From assembly GCA_021414115.1 (NCBI GenBank), contig JAIOPD010000063.1:1-57030 (forward strand): 57,030 nucleotides of DNA, written 5' to 3'. Source of the DNA: Planctomycetia bacterium. Its GTDB lineage: Bacteria; Planctomycetota; Planctomycetia; Pirellulales; UBA1268. The position numbers and the translations under genes were made by a program. Under the pieces are notes generated by a model, which saw only the letters and a program-made list of their open reading frames with translations, made no database searches and was not told the DNA's origin. This document shows positions 7,791 to 15,529 of the stretch, one piece after another. Numbering within the stretch: position 1 is the stretch's first letter; each line of letters opens with the position of its first letter.

Positions 7791-9264
7791 AACCCTTGAT
7801 GACGCCGAGCGGTCGCAGCCGGGCGACCTTCGTGGAGAGGCCCGCGCGATGCACCACGTCGACCACCACGTCGACGTCCTTGTAGGCCGCAGGCTGTTCC
7901 TCGGCGAGGCCCTCACGGCTCTTGCATCGCGCGATCACGCCGGCCTGCTCCAGTTCATGGGCGATGTTGCGACCCTGCGCGGCCTTCGTGGCGGCGGTGC
8001 GACTCAGGCAGCGGCCGGCACCGTGGCAGGTCGTGCCGAACGAGCGCTCCAGCGACCGCGGGCCGCCCGCGAGCACCCAGCTCGCGCGGCCCATGTCACC
8101 CGGGATGATCACGGGCTGCCCCGTCTCCCGGTATCGCTCCGGCACGTCGGGATGCCCCGCCGGAAAGGCCCGCGTGGCCCCCTTGCGATGGACGCAGACC
8201 TCCTTCTGCCCGCCGTCGACGCCATGCGTCTCGAACTTCGCGATGTTGTGCGCCACGTCGTAGAGGAGCGTCATGCCCAGCGATTCCCACGAGCGGCCGA
8301 AGATCCGCGCGAAGACCTCGCGGACCTGCCACATGAGGAGTTGACGGTTGCAGAAGGCGTAGTTCGCCGCCGCCCGCATCGCGCCCAGATAGTGGCGGCC
8401 CTCGGGGCTGCCGACCGGCGCACAGACGAGCTGGCGGTCCGGGAGGCTGATGCCGTATTTTGCCGGTGCGTCGCGGAGGGCCCGCAGGGCGTCGTCGCAG
8501 ACCTGATAACCGAGGCCGCGGGAGCCTGAATGGATGAGCACGCACACGAGCCCCGCGCGGAGCCCGAAGGCCGCCGCGGCCTTCTCGTCGGCGATCCGAT
8601 CGACCACCTGCACCTCGATGAAGTGGTTGCCCGCCCCGACGGTGCCGCACTGGTCGGAGCCCCGAGCGAGGGCCCGGTCGCTCACCAGGCCGGGCACGGC
8701 GTCAGCGATGCAGCCCTCGGCCTCGGCGCAGGCCACGTCGTCGGGCGTGGCCAGGCCGCGGTCCGCGAGCCATGGCACGCCCCGCTGCATCATCCCCCGG
8801 AGCTCGTCGGGGGAATAGACATAGCGGCCCCCCTGCCCCACGCCCACGGGCACGTCGCGGATAAGTTGGTTGACCAGCTGCTTGATGACCGGCTTGGCGT
8901 CGTCGAGCATGAGGTTGGTCCGCACCAGCCGCACGCCGCAGTTGATGTCGTAGCCGACGCCGCCCGGCGAGACCACGCCCCCCGCGGCCGGGTCGGTCGC
9001 GCACACGCCGCCGATGCAGAAGCCGTAGCCCCAGTGGATGTCGGGCATCGCGAGGCTCGCCTTCTGGATCCCTGGCAGAAAGGCGACGTTGGCCACCTGC
9101 TCGGCCGCACGGTCGCTTTTCACCAGCGGCAGCAGCCGTTCGTCGGCGAAGATGAGACCATCGACCAGCATCCCGGGCCGCGATGCCTTCGGGATCCGCC
9201 AGGTGCAGTCATCGACCCGTTCGAGGGGCCCCTCGTAGCCGCGTTGGCGTGTCGTGTCGGTCAT
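7789..9264 (-). CDS. rtcB: RNA-splicing ligase RtcB
   Basis: GTP- and Mn-dependent RNA ligase that joins 2',3'-cyclic phosphate (or 3'-phosphate) ends to 5'-OH ends, used in tRNA splicing or repair of cleaved tRNA and rRNA. At 491 residues it is close to the archaeal length. Metal and catalytic motifs are all visible: GVGYDINCGVRL (metal Cys), GAGNHFIEVQ, HSGSRGLGYQ, LYDVAHNIAK and TCHGAGRCLSR, which contains the histidine that is guanylylated. It is transcribed on the minus strand 41 bp after the archease gene, its known activator, so the pair forms an operon. No RtcR-type regulator gene is next to it. The last bases touch the end of repeat copy B. Confidence 0.97.
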   Translation of the reverse strand: MTDTTRQRGYEGPLERVDDCTWRIPKASRPGMLVDGLIFADERLLPLVKSDRAAEQVANVAFLPGIQKASLAMPDIHWGYGFCIGGVCATDPAAGGVVSPGGVGYDINCGVRLVRTNLMLDDAKPVIKQLVNQLIRDVPVGVGQGGRYVYSPDELRGMMQRGVPWLADRGLATPDDVACAEAEGCIADAVPGLVSDRALARGSDQCGTVGAGNHFIEVQVVDRIADEKAAAAFGLRAGLVCVLIHSGSRGLGYQVCDDALRALRDAPAKYGISLPDRQLVCAPVGSPEGRHYLGAMRAAANYAFCNRQLLMWQVREVFARIFGRSWESLGMTLLYDVAHNIAKFETHGVDGGQKEVCVHRKGATRAFPAGHPDVPERYRETGQPVIIPGDMGRASWVLAGGPRSLERSFGTTCHGAGRCLSRTAATKAAQGRNIAHELEQAGVIARCKSREGLAEEQPAAYKDVDVVVDVVHRAGLSTKVARLRPLGVIKG

Positions 9265-9305
9265 GGTGAAGCCTTACCTACCGTGCCTGTGGGAGATGAC
9301 TCGAG

Positions 9306-9716
9306 TCAGATGTCGACGATGAACCGGCCTTCCCAGCCCTCGGCGGTTCGTCGCAGGTCGAGTTCGTGCTGGGTGATCGCCTTGATCTCATGGGCGAGCG
9401 TGTGCCGTGCGGGATCGTAGCGTTCGCCGCGGGCCGTGGCCCGCAGACCGGTGGCGTCGCACTCGACGGTGAAGGTAGCGAACAGCATCCGCCGCAGCTC
9501 GAAGGCGGCGTGCAGTTCGCTCACCCAGTCGAAGAGCAGCCAGGTCGGGTCGGTGCCGGCGACGACGAACGCCTCCTCCGCCACGGGCCGGATCTGACCA
9601 AGGTCGCCCGCGATCACGGCGAAGAGACCGCGGCCGGCGTCGGCCATGGCCTGCTCGAGCGTCGTGGCCGAGAAGCGGATCCCCAGGTCGGCGGTGTGCT
9701 CGAAAATGTCGTACAT
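9306..9716 (-). CDS. Archease, RtcB activator
   Basis: Archease stimulates RtcB guanylylation and gives it multiple turnover. The 136-residue protein starts MYDIFEHTADLGIRF, with the HTADLGI signature whose Asp helps bind metal, and ends GRFIVDI, where the terminal Asp is also typical. Length and both ends match the family. It is the first gene of a two-gene minus-strand operon with rtcB. The upstream 270 bp to the divergent lipoprotein gene at 9988 must contain its promoter; I see no clear consensus elements there. Confidence 0.93.
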   Translation of the reverse strand: MYDIFEHTADLGIRFSATTLEQAMADAGRGLFAVIAGDLGQIRPVAEEAFVVAGTDPTWLLFDWVSELHAAFELRRMLFATFTVECDATGLRATARGERYDPARHTLAHEIKAITQHELDLRRTAEGWEGRFIVDI

Positions 9717-9987
9717 GCGTGGGCGGTGGCCGAGGAGCGGTGCAGCTGACGGGGCCGGGCGGGTGGTGCCCGAAGTCTCTCAATCCCTGTCGGAAGCATG
9801 CAGATTGTCCGTGATCACCGACGCAGGTTCCATGCCCGTCGGCGCGCCGTGCCCATGCACGGTCGTCGGTCCGCGGAATGCCGAGCGTTCGTCGCCTGCC
9901 GTAGTCGCCGCACTTTGCCTGGACTTCCGTGGTGCCGGCGTGGTTTTGGTGCCGGCCTCCTGCTACCGTGCCGCCCCGGTCACAACC

Positions 9988-10788
9988 ATGCCCTCTTCTT
10001 CATCGACACCTCCGCTTCGCCGCGACAGCCGCCTTGCAGCACGTGCGGTGCTGCCCGCGGTGATCGCGGCTGTCTGCCTGATCGGGGGCTGCGGGACCAC
10101 GCGCTGGAGCGATTCCAAGCGAACGGCCACCGAGCAACTGCTCGTGTCGGACGCGATCGAACGGGCGGTGATGCGGATCGACATGCAACCGCTCGCCGGC
10201 AGGAGCACGTTCCTCGACACGGCGTCGCTCGACGACGTCAGCGACGGCAAATATCTGGCCAGTGCCCTGCGGCACAAACTACTGGCGAGCGGATGCGCGC
10301 TCGCCAGCGAACGCGAGAAGGCCGACCTGGTGGTCGAAGCCCGGGCGGGCGCGGTGGGCACCGACAGGAATGAACTGCTCCTGGGCATCCCCGCCACGAG
10401 CGTCTCGGTCGGCGGCAATGGCACATCACTACCCGAGATGGCCCTCGCCAAACGGACCGACCAGCGGGCCGTCGCCAAGGTCAACATCTGCGCCTACGAG
10501 CGGGCCAGCGGTGTGGCGGTCTGGCAGAGCGGGGTCGAGAACGTCGCCAGCCACACCCGCGACCGCTGGCTGTTCGGCACGGGGCCGTTCCAGGACGGCG
10601 ACATCAATGACGGGACGGAATTTGCCGGGGAGAAAATACACAAGCCGAAGTCCGGGGCCGCAGACGAGACGGCCGTGGCCATCGACCTGCGGCAGCCCAA
10701 GGTCTATGCGGCTCCGGCCGCGGCGGACCCGGTGGGCGCGACCGCCACGGCCGATGCCCGGCCCGTGCACCTGCCTTCGCTGCGCTAG
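9988..10788 (+). CDS. Putative lipoprotein, resembles planctomycete DUF6655
   Basis: A 266-residue lipoprotein candidate: basic N-terminus, hydrophobic helix, lipobox LIGGC at about residues 33-37. The mature N-terminus reads GTTRWSDSKRTATEQLLVS, which I recall as the hallmark of a planctomycete lipoprotein family (DUF6655); that recollection needs a domain search. The middle part (residues about 70-200) looks like an alpha/beta domain resembling proteins that build assembly platforms in the envelope; function is unknown. The start was set at the ATG just before the signal peptide because the longer open frame has no signal sequence at its start. The TAG stop is immediately followed by the composite repeat element that also abuts the stops of cysE and atpC. 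Confidence 0.72.
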   Translation: MPSSSSTPPLRRDSRLAARAVLPAVIAAVCLIGGCGTTRWSDSKRTATEQLLVSDAIERAVMRIDMQPLAGRSTFLDTASLDDVSDGKYLASALRHKLLASGCALASEREKADLVVEARAGAVGTDRNELLLGIPATSVSVGGNGTSLPEMALAKRTDQRAVAKVNICAYERASGVAVWQSGVENVASHTRDRWLFGTGPFQDGDINDGTEFAGEKIHKPKSGAADETAVAIDLRQPKVYAAPAAADPVGATATADARPVHLPSLR

Positions 10789-11183
10789 AGCGCATCCGAA
10801 TGGTGACGGAGTGCCGAGTGGTGGGTCGGGGCTGCCCGTGCCCCGCGAGCCGGACGTTCACTGCGGGCTCAGGGCTGCCCGTGCCCCGTGAGCCGGACGT
10901 TCGCTGCGGGCTCAGGGCTGTCCGTGCCCCGCGAGCCGGACGTTCGCTGCGCCCATCCTGGGCTGCGCTCACTCGATGCTGCCTGCGCTTCGGCATCCTG
11001 CCTACGCTTGCCAGCAACGCCGGCTCTCGGGGCACGGACAGCCCCTCGCGGGTTCTCGATGGTGTCGGTTGCTGGGGAAGCCCGGAGCGCGAGCGACGGG
11101 TAGACGCGCCGCGATTGTGTTGACGGCGGGGAGCCGTCCGACGTGGTGGACGTATTCCCGGCGCTGGCGCTTCGGGCTTCCTG
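10789..11183 (+). repeat. Composite intergenic element, copy 1 (43 bp tandem array plus inverted-repeat module)
   Basis: This fills the 416 bp gap between two genes. It starts directly after the TAG stop with AGCGCATCCGA. Next come three tandem units with a 43 bp period beginning at 10830, 10873 and 10916, each containing GGCTGCCCGTGCCCCG and GCCGGACGTTC. A spacer with CTCGGGGCACGGACAGCC, partly complementary to the units, follows, then TCGATGGTGTCGGTTGC. The element ends in a GGAAGCCCGGAGCGCGAG to CGCTTCGGGCTTCC inverted-repeat module. The same order recurs at 40800-41140 and, on the other strand, at 42337-42537. No gene is supported within it. Confidence 0.85.
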
Positions 11184-11204
11184 CATGCATCGTTGCCGGC
11201 TTCA

Positions 11205-12359
11205 TCAGCCGATGTCGAGCCAGCGGGCCAGTGGAGCGTCGGCGTCGAGCCCCAGGATCCCGCGGAGCTCGGCGGTCTCGGCCTCGTCGAGCGGCACGAA
11301 CACGACCGGATCCTGCACGAGCTCGGGATCGACGAGCCGCCAGCCGCTCACGCTCGTGCCCTCCATGATCGGCGTCCGGCCGTAGCCATACATCATGTTG
11401 TCCACGTTGTCGAAGAAGTGGCGGAGCGTGACGGCCTTGGGGTGCGGCCGGCGAATGAAGTAGAGCTCGATGACGTCTCGCCAGAAGTGCGGTACGAACT
11501 TCTCGCCGACGTCGGCATGGCCGTAGCAGTTGCGGTTGGTGCCGGCGATGCAGACGGGAAGTGAGCGGAGCATGCGGCCGCGGTCACGGCAGCGTGACTC
11601 CAGGCAATCGAGGAGGTTGATCAGAAAGTCGGCGCTGAAGCAGTCGTCGCAGACGAGCACCAGGTCGCCCAGATCGAGCGGCCCGCCCTCCCCTGCCCCC
11701 GCCTGCGTGCGGTGCACGCCGCCGTCGAGCAGTGCGTCGGCGACCTGCTCGAAGCGGATGCCATAGCTCTGGATCTCCGTGGGCAGGCCATGGCCGAGCA
11801 CGATGACCGTGATGGGCACCCTGCCCCCGGCCGCCGTGCGGACCGCCGCGAGAAAGGAGTCGCCCACCCCCGCGATCGTCTCGCCGTCCTCGTCCTTCTT
11901 GTAGATCGTTGCATCGCTGCCGTAGGCCTCGGCGATGGTGGTGATCTCCTTGGGGCCGAGGCCCCGAGCGGGATCGAGCAGGCCGACGATGGTCCGACCG
12001 GGCCCGAGCACCGGAGTGCCGCCGGTCTTCGCGCGGACGGAATCGATGAAGCCGGAGAGTTTGGCGAGTGTCTTGATGCGGTCGGCCGCCGGGAGGGCCG
12101 CGAGCCGATCGGCATGCTGGAGGGCGAGATGGTGCAGGGCCGGCTCGATCTGCCGCCAGTGCTTTGCATCACAGGGCCGCGTGGCAAGGATCGCGGGCGA
12201 CAGTTCCCGCTGGAAGTCGGGGAGTGTGGCCGGGATTCTGGTTGCCACCGATTCCCCGCCGCGACACTTCTGGCCGATGCCTGCCGCAGCCACCAGGAGG
12301 ATCACCATGACCATCGGCGACCGCGGTATTGTCGGCCTTCGAGATCGCGAACAATTCAT
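11205..12359 (-). CDS. Secreted protein with clan CD (caspase-like) His/Cys motif pair, function unknown
   Basis: A 384-residue protein (369 if it starts at the ATG at 12314) with a hydrophobic N-terminal segment MVMVILLVAAAGIG, so probably exported. I do not recognise a named family. The centre has two blocks in the order and spacing of clan CD cysteine peptidases: a hydrophobic strand ending in a histidine, ITVIVLGHGLP (His 190), and 50 residues later a hydrophobic strand ending in Asp-Cys, LVLVCDDCFSADF (Cys 240). Caspases, legumains and clostripain share hydrophobic-H-G and hydrophobic-D/E-x-C blocks. Further cysteines (CIAGTNRNC) suggest disulfides. No partner gene is nearby. A non-peptidase hydrolase is possible; the peptidase call rests on motif layout only. 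None of the candidate starts has a good ribosome site. Confidence 0.62.
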   Translation of the reverse strand: MNCSRSRRPTIPRSPMVMVILLVAAAGIGQKCRGGESVATRIPATLPDFQRELSPAILATRPCDAKHWRQIEPALHHLALQHADRLAALPAADRIKTLAKLSGFIDSVRAKTGGTPVLGPGRTIVGLLDPARGLGPKEITTIAEAYGSDATIYKKDEDGETIAGVGDSFLAAVRTAAGGRVPITVIVLGHGLPTEIQSYGIRFEQVADALLDGGVHRTQAGAGEGGPLDLGDLVLVCDDCFSADFLINLLDCLESRCRDRGRMLRSLPVCIAGTNRNCYGHADVGEKFVPHFWRDVIELYFIRRPHPKAVTLRHFFDNVDNMMYGYGRTPIMEGTSVSGWRLVDPELVQDPVVFVPLDEAETAELRGILGLDADAPLARWLDIG

Positions 12360-12436
12360 GGTGACTGGTCCACTGAGCCGAGGTTCACGAGGGAACGATT
12401 CTTGGCAGTGATTCTAACCGAGCCTGCAGCGTCCTT

Positions 12437-12482
12437 TCGGGAAGGCCCAATCGCGAGCGCCGGGTATACGCTCTCCATCCCA
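12437..12482. repeat. Single-arm remnant of the type I repeat (copy D)
   Basis: One left arm only (TCGGGAAGGCCC, then TCGCGAGCGCCGGGTATACG) followed by the start of the central part (CTCTCCATCCCACCCCG). The second arm is absent. It lies in the divergent gap between the His/Cys protein and the lipocalin gene. Confidence 0.65.
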
Positions 12483-12616
12483 CCCCGGTTTGTGAATGTC
12501 GTGCTCGGAGGCTGATCGCAGGGCCCGGGAAACGCCTGCGCCGCCAAGGTACGATCTCAGGGACTCTGCCGCCGCGATTTCGTCGTGCCGGCGCTTACCC
12601 CTGGAAGACCCTCCCG

Positions 12617-13147
12617 ATGACACCGCTGCGCCGCAGCCTCCTGGCCGTCCTCGCCTGCTGCCTCCTCGGCGGTCGGCATCGTGCCGCCCCCCTGCCCACG
12701 GTGCCCTATGTGGATCTTGCCCGCTACGCGGGCACGTGGCACGAGGTCGCCCGGCTGCCGAACGTGTTTCAGGCGTCGTGCGCATGCTCGCACGCCCGCT
12801 ATGAGCCGCGGCCCGACGGTTCGCTCACGGTCGTCAACTCGTGTGTCACCCGCCGCGGTCGGAGCCGGCAGGTCGTGGGCCGGGCCGAGCCGGTGCCGTG
12901 CTCGGGCAACGCCCGCCTGCGGGTACGGTTCGGGGGCTTCGCCGCGCTCGTGCCGGTGGCCCGCGAGGGTAACTATTGGATCATCGCCCTCGACGACGAT
13001 TACCAGTGGGCGATGGTGGGCACGCCCGATCGCCGCTTCCTCTGGATCCTGGCCCGCGACACGTGCCTACCGCCGGAGGTCTACGCGGATCTCGTGCAGC
13101 GGGCCCAGTGCCTCGGCTTCGACGTGGATCGGCTCGTCACCCGGTGA
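12617..13147 (+). CDS. blc: Lipocalin family protein (Blc-like)
   Basis: A 176-residue lipocalin. It has an export signal (RRSLLAVLACCLLGG) and then VDLARYAGTWHEVARLPN, the lipocalin G-x-W signature at the first strand. The Blc/apolipoprotein D subgroup hallmarks follow: NYWIIALDDDYQWAMVGTPD and RFLWILARD near the C-terminal strands. In other bacteria Blc is an outer-membrane lipoprotein that binds fatty acids or lysophospholipids during envelope stress. The signal region has Cys-Cys in LACC, so lipidation is possible but the lipobox is not clean. The mature part contains several cysteines that may form disulfides. It is transcribed in the same direction as the thioredoxin-fold gene 139 bp downstream. 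Confidence 0.87.
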   Translation: MTPLRRSLLAVLACCLLGGRHRAAPLPTVPYVDLARYAGTWHEVARLPNVFQASCACSHARYEPRPDGSLTVVNSCVTRRGRSRQVVGRAEPVPCSGNARLRVRFGGFAALVPVAREGNYWIIALDDDYQWAMVGTPDRRFLWILARDTCLPPEVYADLVQRAQCLGFDVDRLVTR

Positions 13148-13286
13148 CAAGACGGCACGGTCAACCGCCGCAGCGATTGCGTTTTCGTCCACCCACGTGA
13201 CCACGGCCGTTCTCGACGAACCGTCAGTCCCGTATCCTGAAAGCATCGCCCCGCCGTCCTGCCCGAGTGCCCTCGGAGAAATCTCA

Positions 13287-14087
13287 ATGCCCCGGCAGAC
13301 GCTCTCGATTCGAATCGCCGCTGGATTCATGGCGGTGGCCTTGCTCGGCCCAACCACCATGTCCGCCGAGCTCGCCGTCGGGTCGAAGGCCCCTCTCATC
13401 GAAATCGAGCACTGGATTCAGACCCGTGAGGGAGCGTTCAAGCCGATCACGGAGTTCGCCCCGGGCAAGGTCTACGTGATCGAGTTCTGGGCGACCTGTT
13501 GTGGCCCCTGCGTGGCGAGCATGCCGCACCTCGCCAGGCTGCAGGACGACTACGCCGACAAGGGCGTCACGATCATCAGCGTCAGCGACGAGGATGTGGA
13601 CACGATCCGGCAGTTCCTCGACCAGCCCGCGGATGAGCCGGGCGGCAAGACCTACCGCGAGATCACGAAGGGTTATTGCCTGACCACCGACCCCGATGGT
13701 TCCGCCGGCAAGGCCTACATGGAGGCATCCGGCGAAGGAGGCATCCCGACCGCGTTCCTCGTCGGCAAGACGGGAAAGATCGAGTGGATCGGCCACCCCG
13801 CCGAGCTGGACGAGCCGCTCGAACTCGTCGTCGCCGGCCGATTCGATCCGGCGGCCTATGCCAAGGAGGTCGAGCGGCGGCGGGCGACCGTGCAGAAAGC
13901 GCTCGAGCCGCTCCAGCCGGAACTCGAAAAGCTGGGGCCGCTCTTGGTGGCGGGGAAGTTCTCGGACGCCATCGAGATGCTCGACGGCCTGATCGTGAAG
14001 ACGGCCGAACCCGAGGCCCGCAAGGTGCTGGAGGGATTCCGCGGCCAGATCGTTGCCTCAGCAAAGACGAAGCAGCAAGACCCGTAA
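13287..14087 (+). CDS. TlpA-like thiol-disulfide oxidoreductase
   Basis: A 266-residue exported redoxin. A signal peptide (about residues 1-27, ending near MSAE) is followed by an AhpC/TSA-like thioredoxin fold. The redox motif CCGPC sits in VIEFWATCCGPCVASMP (about residues 69-85), so the active pair is C-G-P-C with an extra cysteine before it. The cis-proline segment is GGIPTAFLVGKTGKIEWIGH. The last 80 residues form a charged helical extension common in planctomycete TlpA homologues. It probably reduces or shuffles disulfides outside the cytoplasm; its partner is unknown. The start follows CGGAGAA (13274-13280). A longer open frame exists upstream, but its extension reads through the lipocalin gene in another frame and is not real. 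Confidence 0.88.
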   Translation: MPRQTLSIRIAAGFMAVALLGPTTMSAELAVGSKAPLIEIEHWIQTREGAFKPITEFAPGKVYVIEFWATCCGPCVASMPHLARLQDDYADKGVTIISVSDEDVDTIRQFLDQPADEPGGKTYREITKGYCLTTDPDGSAGKAYMEASGEGGIPTAFLVGKTGKIEWIGHPAELDEPLELVVAGRFDPAAYAKEVERRRATVQKALEPLQPELEKLGPLLVAGKFSDAIEMLDGLIVKTAEPEARKVLEGFRGQIVASAKTKQQDP

Positions 14088-14132
14088 GGCTGTCGGCCAA
14101 TTCAGGCGACGACATCCCCTCACTGCTGTCGG

Positions 14133-14987
14133 TCACTTCCGCCCAAGCCGGAATGCGGCGGACGAATCCATCGCTGACTCGCCGCGGGCGATCGCCGCAT
14201 CGTATTGGGCCGCCACTGCCGGCATGACGACGAGCGGGCAGCCATGCTCCGCCGCCTCATCCACCATCAGCCGGACATCCTTCCGGGCCATGCTGACGGT
14301 GAACGAAGCCGGCTCGAATGGGCCTGCGGCCACCTTCGCAAATCTGGCCGGAAAGAATTCGCCCGGATTGAACTGTCGAAACATCTTCGCTGCATCCTGC
14401 GGATCGACGCCGGTCGCATGCGCCAGCCGCACGATGTCGCCAGCCAATGCCGACATCCCCAGAAACGCCAGATTTCCAAAGAGTTTGAACGCCGCCGCCC
14501 GCTCCGGCTGCGGCCCCAACTGGAACACCTTGCCGGTCATCCGCTCGAGTTCCGGCAGCACTCTCGCACACTGCCCGGGGTCTCCAGACAAAAGCATCAC
14601 GCCAGTCCCCTCTGCCGCATTGACCGGCCCCATGAACACCGGCGCATGAAGATACACCCGCCCCCTTCCCGCCCAGCGGCGGGCACGCTCACCGGTCGCG
14701 CTCGGCGTGGTCGTCGTGTGGTCGATGATCCAGCACGATGCCGGAATGACGTCGGCGAGCGGTTCCAGCACTGCGTCGACCGAAATGTCGTCAGCCAGCG
14801 AGAGGTGCACCCGTTCGACTCCCGCCACCGCATCGGCGGACGTGGCAAACGCCTTGGCGCCATGGGCCTCGAGCGGCTTCGCCGGCGCTGGCGAGCGGTT
14901 CCACACGTGCACCGTGTGCCCCTGCGTCAGCAGTCGACGAACGAAGCCGCTGCCCATCAACCCGGTGCCGAGAAACGCGATCTTCAT
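14133..14987 (-). CDS. NAD(P)-dependent beta-hydroxyacid dehydrogenase (3-hydroxyisobutyrate dehydrogenase family)
   Basis: A 284-residue oxidoreductase beginning MKIAFLGTGLMGSGFVRRLL, the GxGxMG dinucleotide-binding loop with the family's first-strand pattern. The catalytic block is present as MGPVNAAEGTGVMLLSGD, where the family usually has a D/N-APV-S-GG version, and the Lys-containing helix as FKLFGNLAFLGMSALAGD with Lys and Asn in their catalytic spacing. Members reduce or oxidise short 3-hydroxy acids such as tartronate semialdehyde or glyoxylate; the substrate cannot be read from the sequence. GAGGAGA (14994-15000, complement) sets the start at 14987; a longer frame to 15050 is open but lacks a ribosome site. 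It converges with the redoxin gene across 45 bp. Confidence 0.9.
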   Translation of the reverse strand: MKIAFLGTGLMGSGFVRRLLTQGHTVHVWNRSPAPAKPLEAHGAKAFATSADAVAGVERVHLSLADDISVDAVLEPLADVIPASCWIIDHTTTTPSATGERARRWAGRGRVYLHAPVFMGPVNAAEGTGVMLLSGDPGQCARVLPELERMTGKVFQLGPQPERAAAFKLFGNLAFLGMSALAGDIVRLAHATGVDPQDAAKMFRQFNPGEFFPARFAKVAAGPFEPASFTVSMARKDVRLMVDEAAEHGCPLVVMPAVAAQYDAAIARGESAMDSSAAFRLGRK

Positions 14988-15120
14988 GGCATGTCTCCTC
15001 GGACTGGACTTTCGGGCGACCACTGAGTCGCGACTTGACCGTCGCAACAAGTGTTACGGGCCTGGGCGTCGGAGACAACGTGTCCATTGGGGATTTTCAT
15101 GGGTTCGGCGCTGCCTCTGG

Positions 15121-15233
15121 TCAGGAAGCCCCAAGCGCGAGCGCGGGGAATACGTCCTCCACCCCGCCTCGTTCCGCGGCACCCTCACGCCATGCCACCC
15201 GGATATCCATCGCTCGCGCTCCGGGCTTCCTGA
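15121..15233. repeat. Type I inverted-repeat element (copy E)
   Basis: Within the 542 bp gap at 14988-15529 a complete element has left arm TCAGGAAGCCCC and GCGAGCGCGGGGAATACG, and right arm TATCCATCGCTCGCGCTC and CGGGCTTCCTGA. After it, as in copy A, comes GATGCCACGGCTCGC, so the conserved unit extends some 20 bp beyond the right arm. The rest of the gap (15250-15460) shows no gene or recognisable RNA; the imuA promoter begins at 15470. Confidence 0.85.
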
Positions 15234-15469
15234 GCAGTCGATGCCACGGCTCGCTGAGCGCCACGCCGAGTGTTTTCGGCTTCTGCACGTGCCGCCCGCG
15301 GATCCTCACGATCGAGACATTTGCGCATCAGCTGCCTTTGACTGAGGTGCTCTCTCGTGACGCCTGGCCACCTGCTCCCCACAACAATCCCTGATGGACC
15401 AGGCAACGAACAGAGCATGACCTGCGTTCGAGCGGCTGAGTGCTGAACTGGCCGGTCGCCGCCGGCTGG

Positions 15470-15509
15470 TTGACAACGGCCCGGCATTCGTATACTGTAC
15501 GTGCGTACA
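15470..15509 (+). promoter_or_regulatory. imuA promoter overlapping a 14 bp palindrome, probable LexA operator
   Basis: TTGACA at 15470-15475 and TATACT at 15491-15496 form a sigma70-type promoter with 15 bp spacing, unusually close to consensus for this GC-rich window. The last T of the -10 box begins TGTACGTGCGTACA (15496-15509), whose arms TGTACG and CGTACA are perfectly complementary around a TG centre. A repressor bound there would block the promoter. Because imuA-imuB-dnaE2 cassettes are SOS-controlled in many phyla, LexA is the obvious candidate, although its motif in this lineage is not known to me. Confidence 0.62.
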
Positions 15510-15529
15510 CACTTCATGCAGGTGCTGCG

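Noticed and set aside
10830-10960. CRISPR array at the 43 bp tandem units
   Set aside because: Units are directly adjacent with no unique spacers and there are no cas genes.
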